Assembly (NCBI GenBank): GCA_940337035.1 | Contig: CALNHX010001049.1 | Location: 186,001-250,000 of the forward strand | DNA: 64,000 nt | Source: Agriotes lineatus | Taxonomy: Eukaryota; Arthropoda; Insecta; Coleoptera; Elateridae | Direction: 5' to 3' | In this document: in pieces, positions 47,265 to 57,096 of the stretch | How positions within the stretch are numbered: position 1 is the first letter of the stretch | How the letters are laid out: the number at the start of each line of letters is the position of its first letter | Translations under genes and position numbers: made by a program | The notes under the pieces: generated by a model | Database searches by the model: none | What the model was told of the DNA's origin: nothing | The model's input: the letters and a program-made list of their open reading frames with translations, nothing else

Positions 47265-47583
47265 TGATGTCATTGCTAAGTGCGCACGCCCCAGTACATC
47301 GTTTCAGGACCTTTTTGATCAGTATTAAGACACCACATGTTGCTCCCTCCTCATTAGGAGCTCCGATAGATATATAAATATAGCACTGCTTCTCTTCGGT
47401 TCCTTTTGCTTCTTCTTGGTTTCAGAGAGGGCTGCAGTATCAATGCTATACGCGTTCAATTCTTATAGTACTTCTTGAAATTGATTACTTCAACGATTAT
47501 TGCATGTGCCAAAATTCATAGCTATTTATTTTTCGTTTGAGCTGTCGTTTACTGTTTAGAATGTCCTTAATCCAAGACTTGGT
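47265..47583 (-). pseudogene. LINE endonuclease N-terminal part (separated 5' piece)
   Basis: The minus strand reads, across small frame changes, MNFGTCNN-like sequence, then ELNAYSIDTAALSETKKK. That is the conserved E.L..Y.ID..ALSETK of LINE endonucleases with the metal-binding Glu. GAPNEEGATCGVLILIKK and ALSND follow. The fragment stops where the next conserved block would begin, and that block (SWDQISERIV) is found at 45.68 kb on the same strand. Together they form one endonuclease interrupted by ~1.6 kb of ITm sequence. The 5' side abuts an 18-C run. Confidence 0.75.
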
Positions 47584-47601
47584 CCCCCCCCCCCCCCCCC
47601 C
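47584..47601. repeat. Homopolymer of 18 C
   Basis: An uninterrupted run of C marks the 5' margin of the minus-strand LINE, where it reads as G18. Homopolymer length in assemblies is unreliable. Confidence 0.9.
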
Positions 47602-48383
47602 GCTCATCCTGAAGGATATTGTGTGTGTAATTAGTCGGAGTCTGGCTCCTAATCTGAAGCCTGTCCAACAAGCACCCTACCAGACGCTACGGTACCGTCG
47701 GTATAGTTCCTAGACTCATCGAAACACACAAGCCCTACCATCATGACAACTATCGAACATTTTGAAATTGAGTTTGCAAGTGTAACACGTCTTAATGCAA
47801 ACTAAACTACGAAACGAAACAACACAAAACTACCTGTCCTCGGTATGAGATTCAGTTCTGCCTTGCACGTTTTTAAATAGCGAAACCTCGTATATTTTCA
47901 CTTCATGCCATCGAAAATGGAACATCCTGTACAAATAATAGTAATGAACAGTTTTTATACCAGACAGCCCCTGATTTATCATTATGCACGTAGTATTTCC
48001 AAGTTCCGGAATCCGCGAATGCATCGGTCCGGCAATACATGTGTGTTTTTTGGTTACACAGAACTTTTATTATGGGTTTTCCTTCCCACGTAGCAGGAAT
48101 ACAAATGCTTTGTAGTGGCGCCGAAGCGCCTCTGCTCCGGCGCCAAAGTGCGGGATTAATGACGTCATCTAGCAAGACGACTTCCGAAAAGCACTTTTTC
48201 CTGTTTGAGAGCTATATTTCTAAGTTACTCCGTGTATCGCGTCACCGTCGCCGAATTTTTATTCCGGCGTAGAAGCCGGATTTCAATACAGTATTCCAGG
48301 GAAAATTTAAATGAGCCCACGAAGTTCGTTTCCTTCCACCGTAGTTTTAATATTTATGATGGATAAACTGACAGCCGTTACGA
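47602..48383. other. Unclassified, possibly repetitive sequence
   Basis: The 47.88-48.29 kb part is GC-richer, with overlapping frames on both strands (minus 47903-48175 includes RSRGASAPLQSICIPATWEG). The short palindromic GGCGCCGAAGCGCC lies at about 48117. It resembles an interspersed repeat, but no second copy is in the window and no class was recognised. Confidence 0.3.
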
Positions 48384-48429
48384 ATGGCCCGAACGCAGAG
48401 CGGTATCACTTCCCATTTAAGAAGCACTA

Positions 48430-48602
48430 ACAAAGTAATCTCGTGTGTTACAGAAGGAGGCCAGCCATTAGCATTTTTCGGAGCTCCGGGTTTAGGAAAT
48501 GCTACTTTATCTATTTTTTCTGTGCTTATAAATCGGTTTGGAAAATCGCTAACAATAGATGCTCATGATAAATCTGCAATACATATTTTATTGTCGACGT
48601 AA
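48430..48602 (+). pseudogene. Possible Helitron/Pif1-like helicase P-loop fragment
   Basis: In the plus frame EGGQPLAFFGAPGLGNATLS is followed by IFSVLINRFGKSLTIDAHDK and SAIHILLST. The arrangement resembles the Walker A region of Helitron Pif1 helicases (FLDAPGGTGKTFL...L.....ALA.A.SGIAA.LL). The essential GKT reads GNAT, so an ATPase would be dead. No Rep nuclease, further helicase motif or Helitron terminus was found, so the call rests on ~50 residues of weak similarity. Confidence 0.35.
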
Positions 48603-49650
48603 ATTATTGGCGGTACAAAAAATCAGTGAATACACGAATTACGTTATCAGTAAAAGTTTGTTGTTGTGTAAATGATTAATAGCCCAATACGCTATTTACA
48701 AATTTCGAATATAAATCACATGGTATTAACTTCTCATATTTTACTGTCTACGTTTTTCGGGCGGCGAAAAAGTCCGCGCGGTGCTTTTAATACTCGTGCA
48801 AGAGTCTTCCTGTGGTTTTTAGTGAATAATGGAAATTCTATTATGCTCGCTTTACGATGATTGTGTGATAAGAAATTCATATATTCTGGACTTTACTCTC
48901 GTAAACCTAAGACGTGGATTTGAAAAAAATGCGAAAGATATAACTTATTGTTATGAATGTCCCTGGTAATTGGATGTCTGCAGATACATTACGTCTGATC
49001 TAGAACGTTGTGAGTCAACAGTTTAGAATACATTTAACTAACATTGAAAATGCTGGTTCTGCCCGATTTAAGTCGGAACTTGCTTATCTGCTAGAAAATA
49101 AGTTAGTCTTTCCATATCATTTGCTAGGATTTATTTTTCCGAAAACTCAATTACGGTAAGTATATTTGCAGTGAAATATTACAACCTCATTTTGTGGTCC
49201 TTTTAGTTGATGTAGTTCGGGACCTATTTTATGGAATTTTGAGTATATCTGTTCGGATATTTATATGTACACGGACGTGCAATAAAAGTCCTTTTACAAC
49301 TGGTTGCTTTCTTGGTCATATTCAATTGTATCATTTTAAGAATTCGTTCCAGACGGAGCAATAGCAAACAAATTGAATTTGAAAACTTCCAGGTTATTTT
49401 AATAAACTATTCATGGATGTACATTGTTCTAATTTTCAATTAAAAAGTTTAACTCTTAGCTACTATAATAAATCCATTAACATTAACGAATATAGCATTT
49501 AACGCCCTTTATATAAATTTGGCTTACGGTTTAACGAAAGTGTTTTTATTATGCAGTAATCAGCATAAATTTGGACACGCATTGAAAACTTCTTTTTATC
49601 CATTTATCATAAAATCTTATTCTATTTAAAAGTTCCTTTATCTTCTCAAA
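48603..49650. other. Unassigned sequence
   Basis: AT-rich; no homology or tandem repeat was recognised. Confidence 0.4.
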
Positions 49651-49653
49651 CTC

Positions 49654-50157
49654 AAACATATTTTTGACATTTTAACCGCTCTCTGTTTTGAGGGGTGGGG
49701 GGAAACTTTGGAATTTTAAATAGGATGATGTACTTTCGTTTATAAAATTCAAATCTACATAAAAAACTGTGTATGTGTACACACATTTTTTTGATTTGGT
49801 TATGGTTACGGATTTATGATTTATTAGGTTATAAATAAAAAAAACATTTACCATTTACTTTCAACTTATTTACCGTCTGTCATCCTTGAGAATTTGTTCG
49901 TAGTGCCCCCCTTCAACTTCCAAACACTTTTTTCACTCTTTTTATAAATGAATTTTGTACCCGCTTTAACATTTCAGGCGCCACTAATAAGTAGGCAAAG
50001 CGGCTTCGGTCAAGATCAAATTTAAAAAAATTACACATACTTAGTTTTTACATAGATTCGAATTTTAGAAACAAAAGTACATCATTCAATTTAAAATTCC
50101 AAAGTTAACCCCTACCCCTCAAAACAGAGAGAGGGGACAAATGTCAAAAATATGTTT
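49654..50157 (-). mobile_element. Long-armed foldback element with ITm transposase tail
   Basis: The left arm 49654-49779 is the imperfect reverse complement of the right arm 50032-50157. AAACATATTTTTGACAT is exact at the outer ends, followed by a CTCTCTGTTTTGAGGGGT segment and TTTGGAATTTTAAAT. The ~250-base centre, read on minus, encodes LLVAPEMLKRVQNSFIKRVK and, after a frameshift, EVEGGHYEQIL. This resembles the final residues of mariner-like transposases (RV..SF..R...C....GGHFEHLL). The element therefore looks like a deletion derivative of an ITm transposon with unusually long inverted repeats. Exact termini and a TA duplication were not established. Confidence 0.7.
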
Positions 50158-50379
50158 AAATGTGTCCCCCCATCTCCCTACTATCTACCAAAATTTCATC
50201 ATAATATCTTAAACCGTTTTCGAGATATCGCCTTGTAACCCTTAAAAAAACCACCTAGTAGTACACATGGTAGCAAGTAAAACGTTTTAGTGACTAAGGC
50301 TTTTCGAATTACAAGTATTATACTATTTGCTCTTTTTGTAATTTTAATAATATGCGAGTCCCACTTTAAATTACTAGTT

Positions 50380-51720
50380 CATTTATGAACATTAGGAAGA
50401 GCACTGAGCCAGGACAGAACCTTGCGGTACTCCGCTAAGCACTGAATATTCTTCTCATAGGGAATCACCTACTCACACGCGAAACCTTCGACTACCGACG
50501 AAAGCGGTAATCCGAGATAATAAATTACCCCTTGTACCATGATACTCGAGCTTATAGATGAGCCTTTCCAGTCGAGCACGACTGAAAGCTTTCTCGAAAT
50601 CCAGCTATATGACCATCTGGTTCGCCAATGTCTATGCTTGTTGTCGAATCGTTGACGCACATTAACAAATTAGTCATAACTGAACGGCCGGGTATAAATC
50701 CATGTTCCTTCTGAGATATTCTAGAGTGTTCCACGAGAAATATGATCAGCTGATCAATAATGATTTTTTCCATAGTCTTGCAGACTACAGAGGGCAAACT
50801 GATACTTCGGAATAGGATAGGTAGGAATGTTCTGCAGTTAATTCGGCACCTTTCTTAAAAACTGGAATAACTGTAGCACATCACCTTTCCGACAGCAGTT
50901 GTGAACTATGCATAGATGCTTGCATGATATTACACGAAGGAGTAGCTAAGATAACGCTGCATTTTTAACAAGTGCGGATGAAAATCATTGAGACCAGACC
51001 AAAAATGCGAATCCAAATTTTATAATGTTTCTCGACAAGGGCTGGAGTAAACTGTACAAAGCGAATTTGGATTCTTCTTGTTATCTGGCAGGACGAGAAT
51101 ATTTGCAGCTGATTTTCTAATATATGCCATGTAAAATTTATCTGCAAACATGGTTGCGACTTCAAGGGAGTTATTGCAAACAGTTCCATCCGAGTTTCGG
51201 AGTATTGGAGTAGGCGCTTTGTAGCTTAACTTGGAAGTGCATAGAAACGTTTGTTACCGTCATCGACAATATTGGCTTCATACTGCATTCGTGAGCGACG
51301 CAGAGAATTAGTGTGTCATGGATCGATATGCAATGTAATCTTCTATTGTCAGCAATTTAACAAGGTGTTATTCTTATGTTTTAGAGGTACATGTTGTTCT
51401 ACAACATTATTAATTATGGACATTGTATTAGTTCAGAGCTGCGTAGTTTCCCAGTCTACATTAGCGTCGAAACGCGCCGTTAATAACATTATTTAATTTC
51501 GAAATAATCCGTCTTCCCGTAATTCCTAATGTAACGTAAATTATGTGTGTTTTGTTAAACAGAAAACTGTGAGTATGCAGTTATCACGACGTCATCGCTT
51601 TTTCCGATGGGATTGCCATAATTTAAATCAGTATTCGAATAATCAGTGTTTGTAAAGATAAGGTCCAGCGTGGAAAGGCGGTTGCTTTCATGAAAACGAG
51701 GTAGCTAGTTGACATGTTAA
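50380..51720 (-). pseudogene. CR1/jockey-type LINE relic (endonuclease end to RT)
   Basis: In minus-strand order: NRLSTLDLIFTNTDYSNTD and GNPIGKSDDVVI near 51.6 kb, the end of the endonuclease, with Asp where the catalytic His of SDH is expected. Then RYIRNYGKTDYFEI, the linker (YEANIVDDGNKRFYALPS, RNSDGTVCNNSLEVATMFAD plus KFY), and reverse transcriptase: LPSVVCKTMEKIIIDQLIIF, RISQKEHGFIPGRSVMTNLL, a frameshifted LDF.KAFDRV-like piece, YKLEYHGTRGNLLSRI and SGVPQGSVL near 50420. The relic stops before the catalytic FADD. Multiple stops and frameshifts are present. The clade is assigned from PIGKSD and SGVPQGSVL style motifs. Confidence 0.8.
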
Positions 51721-53460
51721 TGTAGATTGGCATTCAAGTACATATCGATAAACAATGACGATGGATCTTGCAAAATTTAGATATAAGTCTATTTAGTTTA
51801 TTTGGATTCGAATAGATTCAAATTAGTTACCCATTTCTGTATTCAGTCACCACGGTTTTCGCTTAAACAGCGACTCTAAAAATTTTCCGGAATACATTCT
51901 TCAAAGCGCGAAGGAGGTTAAGTGCGACAAGCGCGGGCAGGAGTTACTGCATTCATGGTATGGCAATTACTGTGTTCACTTATGTTATTCTGCGCGACCA
52001 AGAAACTGCATTTTAGTGCGAGACGCTGAAATCATGTCAGGAATTCCGTGTTCTGAATCCTTCGTAATTCGGTGGGTTTTAAATAATTATTGGTTGTGGG
52101 CACGAGTAGACAGCATCTCCAACCAGGTGCTTAAAAAGATATATAGAAAGTGCTGCTCGTCTTCAGGCTACGTGGTTAGGTAGCTGGGATATATTATATT
52201 AAGTACCTGAACGCAACTATTAAAGGTCGGCGGTTTTTCCGTTTGTAATATGTGCAATTAGCAAATTGAAGCACATAGCAAACACACGCGTTTCAAATCA
52301 AGTGAGCTTTCTGAACGCGGCCAAAGACGATCGTTACAACTTGTGACATCAAACGTCAGTTCATCGCTGAAGTATCAGATTATATCACAAAACTGCGAAA
52401 TTCGCTGGCAGGACTAGCTTTCATGTGGTTCCGGCTTTTATGTATTTGATTTTCACGTATGAGACGATCCTTCTGGTTTCGTTTTGATATTGTTTATTTA
52501 TCAATGTATCTCAATCATAGTTCTAGTTTTGGTTGACGAGAACACGCGCATAGAACTTACAAAGCACTTGTAGTTTTCTATTATTAATTAACACCTTGTG
52601 ACTTAGCCTTGACCATTTATTTCATGTGCAAGCCCGTTTGCTTTCTTAGTTTATTTATATATTTATATAATACTAGCAGTCCAGTGAGACAAATGTCTCA
52701 TTTAATAAAACAAAAAAGACCGTTTTGCAAATAGAACGCGTATTCACCACACTTACGTATATGACGTCATTGTTGGTAGCAAACTACCAGTCGTATTCGC
52801 CTTGATAAAATTTGCCTAGAATCTAACCTAAAAAGTTAGGATTATAATTAAGATCATATTTAGTGTTAGAGACTGAAATTCGGTTCCTGACGTGACATGA
52901 CCATTCCAAACATATAACTTTAATAACTTTTTTCTCTATCTCTTACGGTTTGGCTGCTGAAACAGCGTCCCGGACGGACACGTCTATTAGATAAAGGATA
53001 CATTTGGGTTACACTACTTGTCAGTAGATTGAATTTTAGTTGAGTAGAAGCTTGGAGCATATAATTTCAGGATTTGACTCATAGTGGGTCAACTTCAGGA
53101 GCGTTGAAAAAAGGCAAGAGTTTTCTTGTTACAAACTGGGCTAGCTGGCAACAAAAAGTAAAAAATTAGCACACCAATAGACTAACAATAACACCATTGC
53201 ATATGGTATTTGGATATGCAGTGAATATAAAAAACGGAGGCATTTGCAAAACATTTAAAAGAAGGGGTTTTTGGCCTGTACCACCAGGTTATATGAACGG
53301 GAGAACATACAGGGAGATCAAAGGTAAACATGATTGCGAGAGTCATTACAAACAATAAAACTGGCCTAATGGTTTTTGTTAATATTGCTAAGTTGTGGCG
53401 CCTTATATATGCTATGTACCTTCAGGTATAGTGATATTAATATGACTTGGAATTACATTT
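51721..53460. other. Unassigned sequence
   Basis: No protein homology, RNA gene or repeat was recognised. A TGACGTCA occurs near 52763. Confidence 0.4.
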
Positions 53461-53464
53461 TCAT

Positions 53465-54740
53465 TTTGTCAAATTAAAATTGCCCTATTTATGTTCAGAA
53501 TATCAATAATTATTATTTGTGCTAGCTCCTGAAAAATCAGGGGTGGATTCCTTTATCTAGATTGCTTATTTCTGAAAGTTGATGTTCGAAATTTTTAAAT
53601 ATTATTCCCTTAAGTCAAAATAACTTATGTCAACTATATGGCAAACAGATTTAAAAAATTCAAATGACAAATACCAGATTGTTTCTCTAGTATACAACAA
53701 TATTAAAACAGTAAGTAATTCTTTAATAACTAATTCACTTTTATAGTCTTTATTTCATTTTCTAGTAATTAACTACCTTGCTATTCAAATCACTCACTTT
53801 TCAATTGGTCTCAACAATGTTCAGGATGTCAACTAACCTGCTCCTCTCCGCCTACTGATCCTACCTCTCACACACCTTCCTGAAATGAAAGGCCCCACTG
53901 ACAGACAAGGCGTCTCAACTGTCCAGAATCAGCAACTCAAACCTTCCCTACAGCATGCAGCAAACAGACCAAATCTGCAGACACCTACTTCCAATACCGT
54001 CTCTGTCAACTTTCTGGAACGTGCCTCCTTAACTTATGGTCCTCCTCTGGAACTCTCCCTTATCACCAAACAGCTTGACGTAATCCAATTCGATTAATGT
54101 ATTATTTCAAATGTACTTTTCCAATAAACTTGACTTATTATTCTTCTCCAGTTATTCACATTTGTAGATTAATTCTACTTGCCATTAGTTTTACCACATA
54201 CTTGTAATCTTCCTTAGTTTTATGTGTTTAATCATTCTTCTTGGTTTATATTTCCTTTTCACTTCCGACCACGCAAATTGTATTATTACCCTTGTTATGA
54301 TCCAAACAGTTTCTCAATAAAATAAGATTTATTTTTAATGTTTTAATCACACCAAATTATTTCTGCTACATTTTTCAATATTTGTTATTTCTTAATAATC
54401 GAAACAAAGTCCTTAACAATCTCAATTTTTCTACTTTTACACTCTATCTCATAATAATATTTGATTTACACCTACTAATTTTATAAATTTATTACAATTT
54501 AGTATTTGTCATTCCGTTCAAACCTTGAATTTTAAAATAGTTTATTATTTTCGAATCCGTCTGTTTTTCAAATAGCCATTTTCCACTCAATTATAAATTC
54601 TCTTCTACTTTGTAATTGAATAATAATTATTCACATTCCCAATTTATATTTAAATAGATCTGGTTTCTTTTCAACCACTATACTCCCTTAATTTTTTCTA
54701 AAATACACCCCTGTGTATATCATTACAATATAGAACTAAA
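53465..54740 (+). repeat. Unclassified gene-like repeat family, copy 3
   Basis: It repeats the block order of the copies at 27.5 and 28.9 kb: TTGCCCTATTTATG, GCTAGCTCCTGAAAAATCAG, TATCTAGATTGCTTAT, AAATACCAGATTG, ACAGTAAGTAATTC, a spacer ending TTTTCTAG, then a Pro/Gln/Ser-rich open region (53885-54097 from ATG, with TDRQGVSTVQNQQLKPSLQ), AAATGTACTTTTCCAATAAA and CATTTGTAGATTAA. The intron-like spacer is of similar size in all copies. The peptide is not conserved enough with copy 2 to prove a shared protein. Confidence 0.7.
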
Positions 54741-55345
54741 ATTTTTTTAAGTATAAAATTATTATTGAACATTTTTTAACCTATCCACATCTTATTGTAA
54801 TGCTACCTATCAATTTAATGTATAAATTTGGTTTAAATTACATATCTTTTCATATTTGTGGAGCTTATTGGACGGTGTTAGTTACATGAGTTGATAATAC
54901 AATTAAACCGTTTCTTCGTGGCGAAGTCAATTAGATTATACAAAGCTTTTGAATAGCAAAAGAGCACCCACGGGCCACGTAATAAATGAATGTTGGTATA
55001 AATATGATCACTTACGCTATGCTACGTACTAGTTCCTACCCATCACTGGAAGATAGCACAAATTATCTTCATACATGAGCCAAGTAAACCACCAAACGAC
55101 AGCAAATCTTACAGACCTGTTATTAATAATTAAGATATCTTCTTAAAATTTTCGAAAATTCTGAAGTCACTTTTGTTAAAAATTATATAACTAACGCTTG
55201 TATGTAGCATTGTGTAAAAGCAAAAATTGTTGTGTGTCAATTAAACAAATTTGGAAAGCATTACTATTTTCATTTCAGGAATTTGTGAATGTGCGGGTGT
55301 GTAAGAGACAACGGAAGCTAATTACGCAGCACAAATTCTAAATTT
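54741..55345. other. AT-rich stretch, nothing recognised
   Basis: No feature is supported. Confidence 0.4.
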
Positions 55346-55350
55346 GGCAG

Positions 55351-55509
55351 TTCATAGCAACGGTGGCACTAGGAACAGACAAACTGTGTACAAGAACTAA
55401 GACCACGAGTACTAGCTATCTTATTGACCGGCCCAAATTGAGGGTTCAGCAACAGGATCAGTATCTTCAGCAGCAGCATGCATGTGGGCAGTGGCGTAGG
55501 TCACTGTAG
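55351..55509 (+). CDS. Candidate exon, secreted-protein-like (tentative)
   Basis: After an acceptor-like AATTTGGCAG the frame opens as FIATVALGTDKLCTRTKTTS, then YLIDRPKLRVQQQDQYLQQQ, HACGQWRRSL and TAG. In many insect cuticle and other secreted protein genes an intron follows the first few codons (Met-Lys), and exon 2 starts with a hydrophobic F.A.VAL-type half signal peptide; this island would fit that layout. The hydrophobic stretch is short and no chitin-binding motif is present. No first exon was found. It may be a pseudogene fragment or chance. Confidence 0.25.
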   Translation, partial: FIATVALGTDKLCTRTKTTSTSYLIDRPKLRVQQQDQYLQQQHACGQWRRSL

Positions 55510-56125
55510 ACGAAACATGTTTCATTTATGTTATTCAATTCTCACGCGGAATTATGAAGTGTTTGTCGTCAAAAATTGTTAATTACTCTCCCTGAGATGT
55601 AAAATTTATAGTAATTAACCCAAAAAGTAAATCCTTTCATCTTTTCCTATAAAACCCTATGAATCTACGACATGGACACAACACTATTGTTTGTAGAGAA
55701 TTCAAACAATTTTAATTAAATTTATTATTTATGAACCCCGAGATCCAGAGTTTTACATATTGAGTGTCATACTAAAGCATCATACAGTTGTTGTAAATAA
55801 GATGTGCTTGTGATATTTTTATCAACTACGCGGCGCTCTAAATTTCTTTTTTGAGAATTTACCATCAGATAAGGCATGTGTAGCCCATATTTTATGTATA
55901 GCAGCAAGCACTCCAGTACCAACTTAGGTGCAGTCATTATCAGTAGTTACGAGTTTCGTTAATTATTGTGTAATTTTAAAAGTATAAAAGGAGTACATCC
56001 GTGAATATATTGTTATACTATTATGGCGGGACACTAAAGCGCGCCTACTCCATCATGGAGTTCTGCTATTGTGCTAAGTTGTAGAAATCTTCTTGTTGCT
56101 GCATTTTCTGTAAGAGCTCGCTAAT
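55510..56125. other. AT-rich stretch, nothing recognised
   Basis: No feature is supported. Confidence 0.4.
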
Positions 56126-57096
56126 CAGAGCCGAGTCAATGAGCTTTAAAAGGTAATTAATTAGCAATGACTAATTACCGCTCAATAAAGTAATTGCATT
56201 TTTAACTTCTCAAATAAAATAGTAATTCAATTATCAATTATTTGGCAATTGTAATTGAACAACGTACATTACTTTTTCAATTACTTTCTCTAGAAACTGT
56301 TGTCGAATATCTGTATTTAGTAGTATTTAGATAGCCATGTGCTACTACAACGTTTGAAAGAAAAGAATTGAAATTAGTAACGAATTATTATGAACCAATA
56401 TTGTATAATGAAGCTATTTGTTGTCAATTGTTGTGGAAAAAACTAAATATATTTACCGTTCTTTCTTTTGTAATCTCTACCTAGCGTAGACATATTTTTT
56501 ACTTCTTACACAATAATTATTAGCAAGCTACAATGCTACATCTTGAACATTCCACACTACACAAGAAACAACACATTAATATTCCATCTGCAACCATGCG
56601 CGCCTGTACCGAATTGTTCGTGCAGAAACCTAGTAGTTATGGAACTAGTCATAGGAAATCATAATACTTATTTATCTATCAAAGGAATTAGGATACACTG
56701 ATGCAGGTACTACACTTATATTGCTCCAGGAATTACAATTTGCTTAACGTGTAACTTACTAAGGCCGTATTTTATTTTTTCTAATTTTTAGTAATTTAAT
56801 TACCAGAAATAAATTCAATTATTGCCAGTAATTTCAATTACCACAAGTAATTTAAATACTTGTCAAGTAATTTAAATACTTTGGAGTCATTTAATTACCC
56901 ATCAGTAATTGAGTAATTGAATGTAGTGATGAAGTGCTTTCAAAAAGTAATTACCAGGATATTTTAACCACCTAGGCAATTATCAATTACAATAAATTAC
57001 AGTATTTTGAAAAGTAATTCAATTTCAAGACAAAACAACAAAAAAGAATTTAATTAGTAATTTAATTACAAAGTAATTAATTATTGTCCAGCTCTG
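56126..57096. mobile_element. hAT-like non-autonomous element (MITE), TAATTAC-rich
   Basis: The left end CAGAGCCGAGTCAATG at 56126 and the right end, reversed, CAGAGCTGGACAATAA at 57096 share CAGAGC.G and a downstream TAATTAATTA stretch. The CAGRG-type terminus is typical of hAT elements. Both subterminal regions are packed with AAGTAATT/TAATTAC motifs in both orientations, potential transposase-binding sites. The flanking octamers (TCGCTAAT and TCACATAT) match at 5 of 8 positions, consistent with a decayed 8-bp duplication. There is no coding capacity. Confidence 0.65.
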
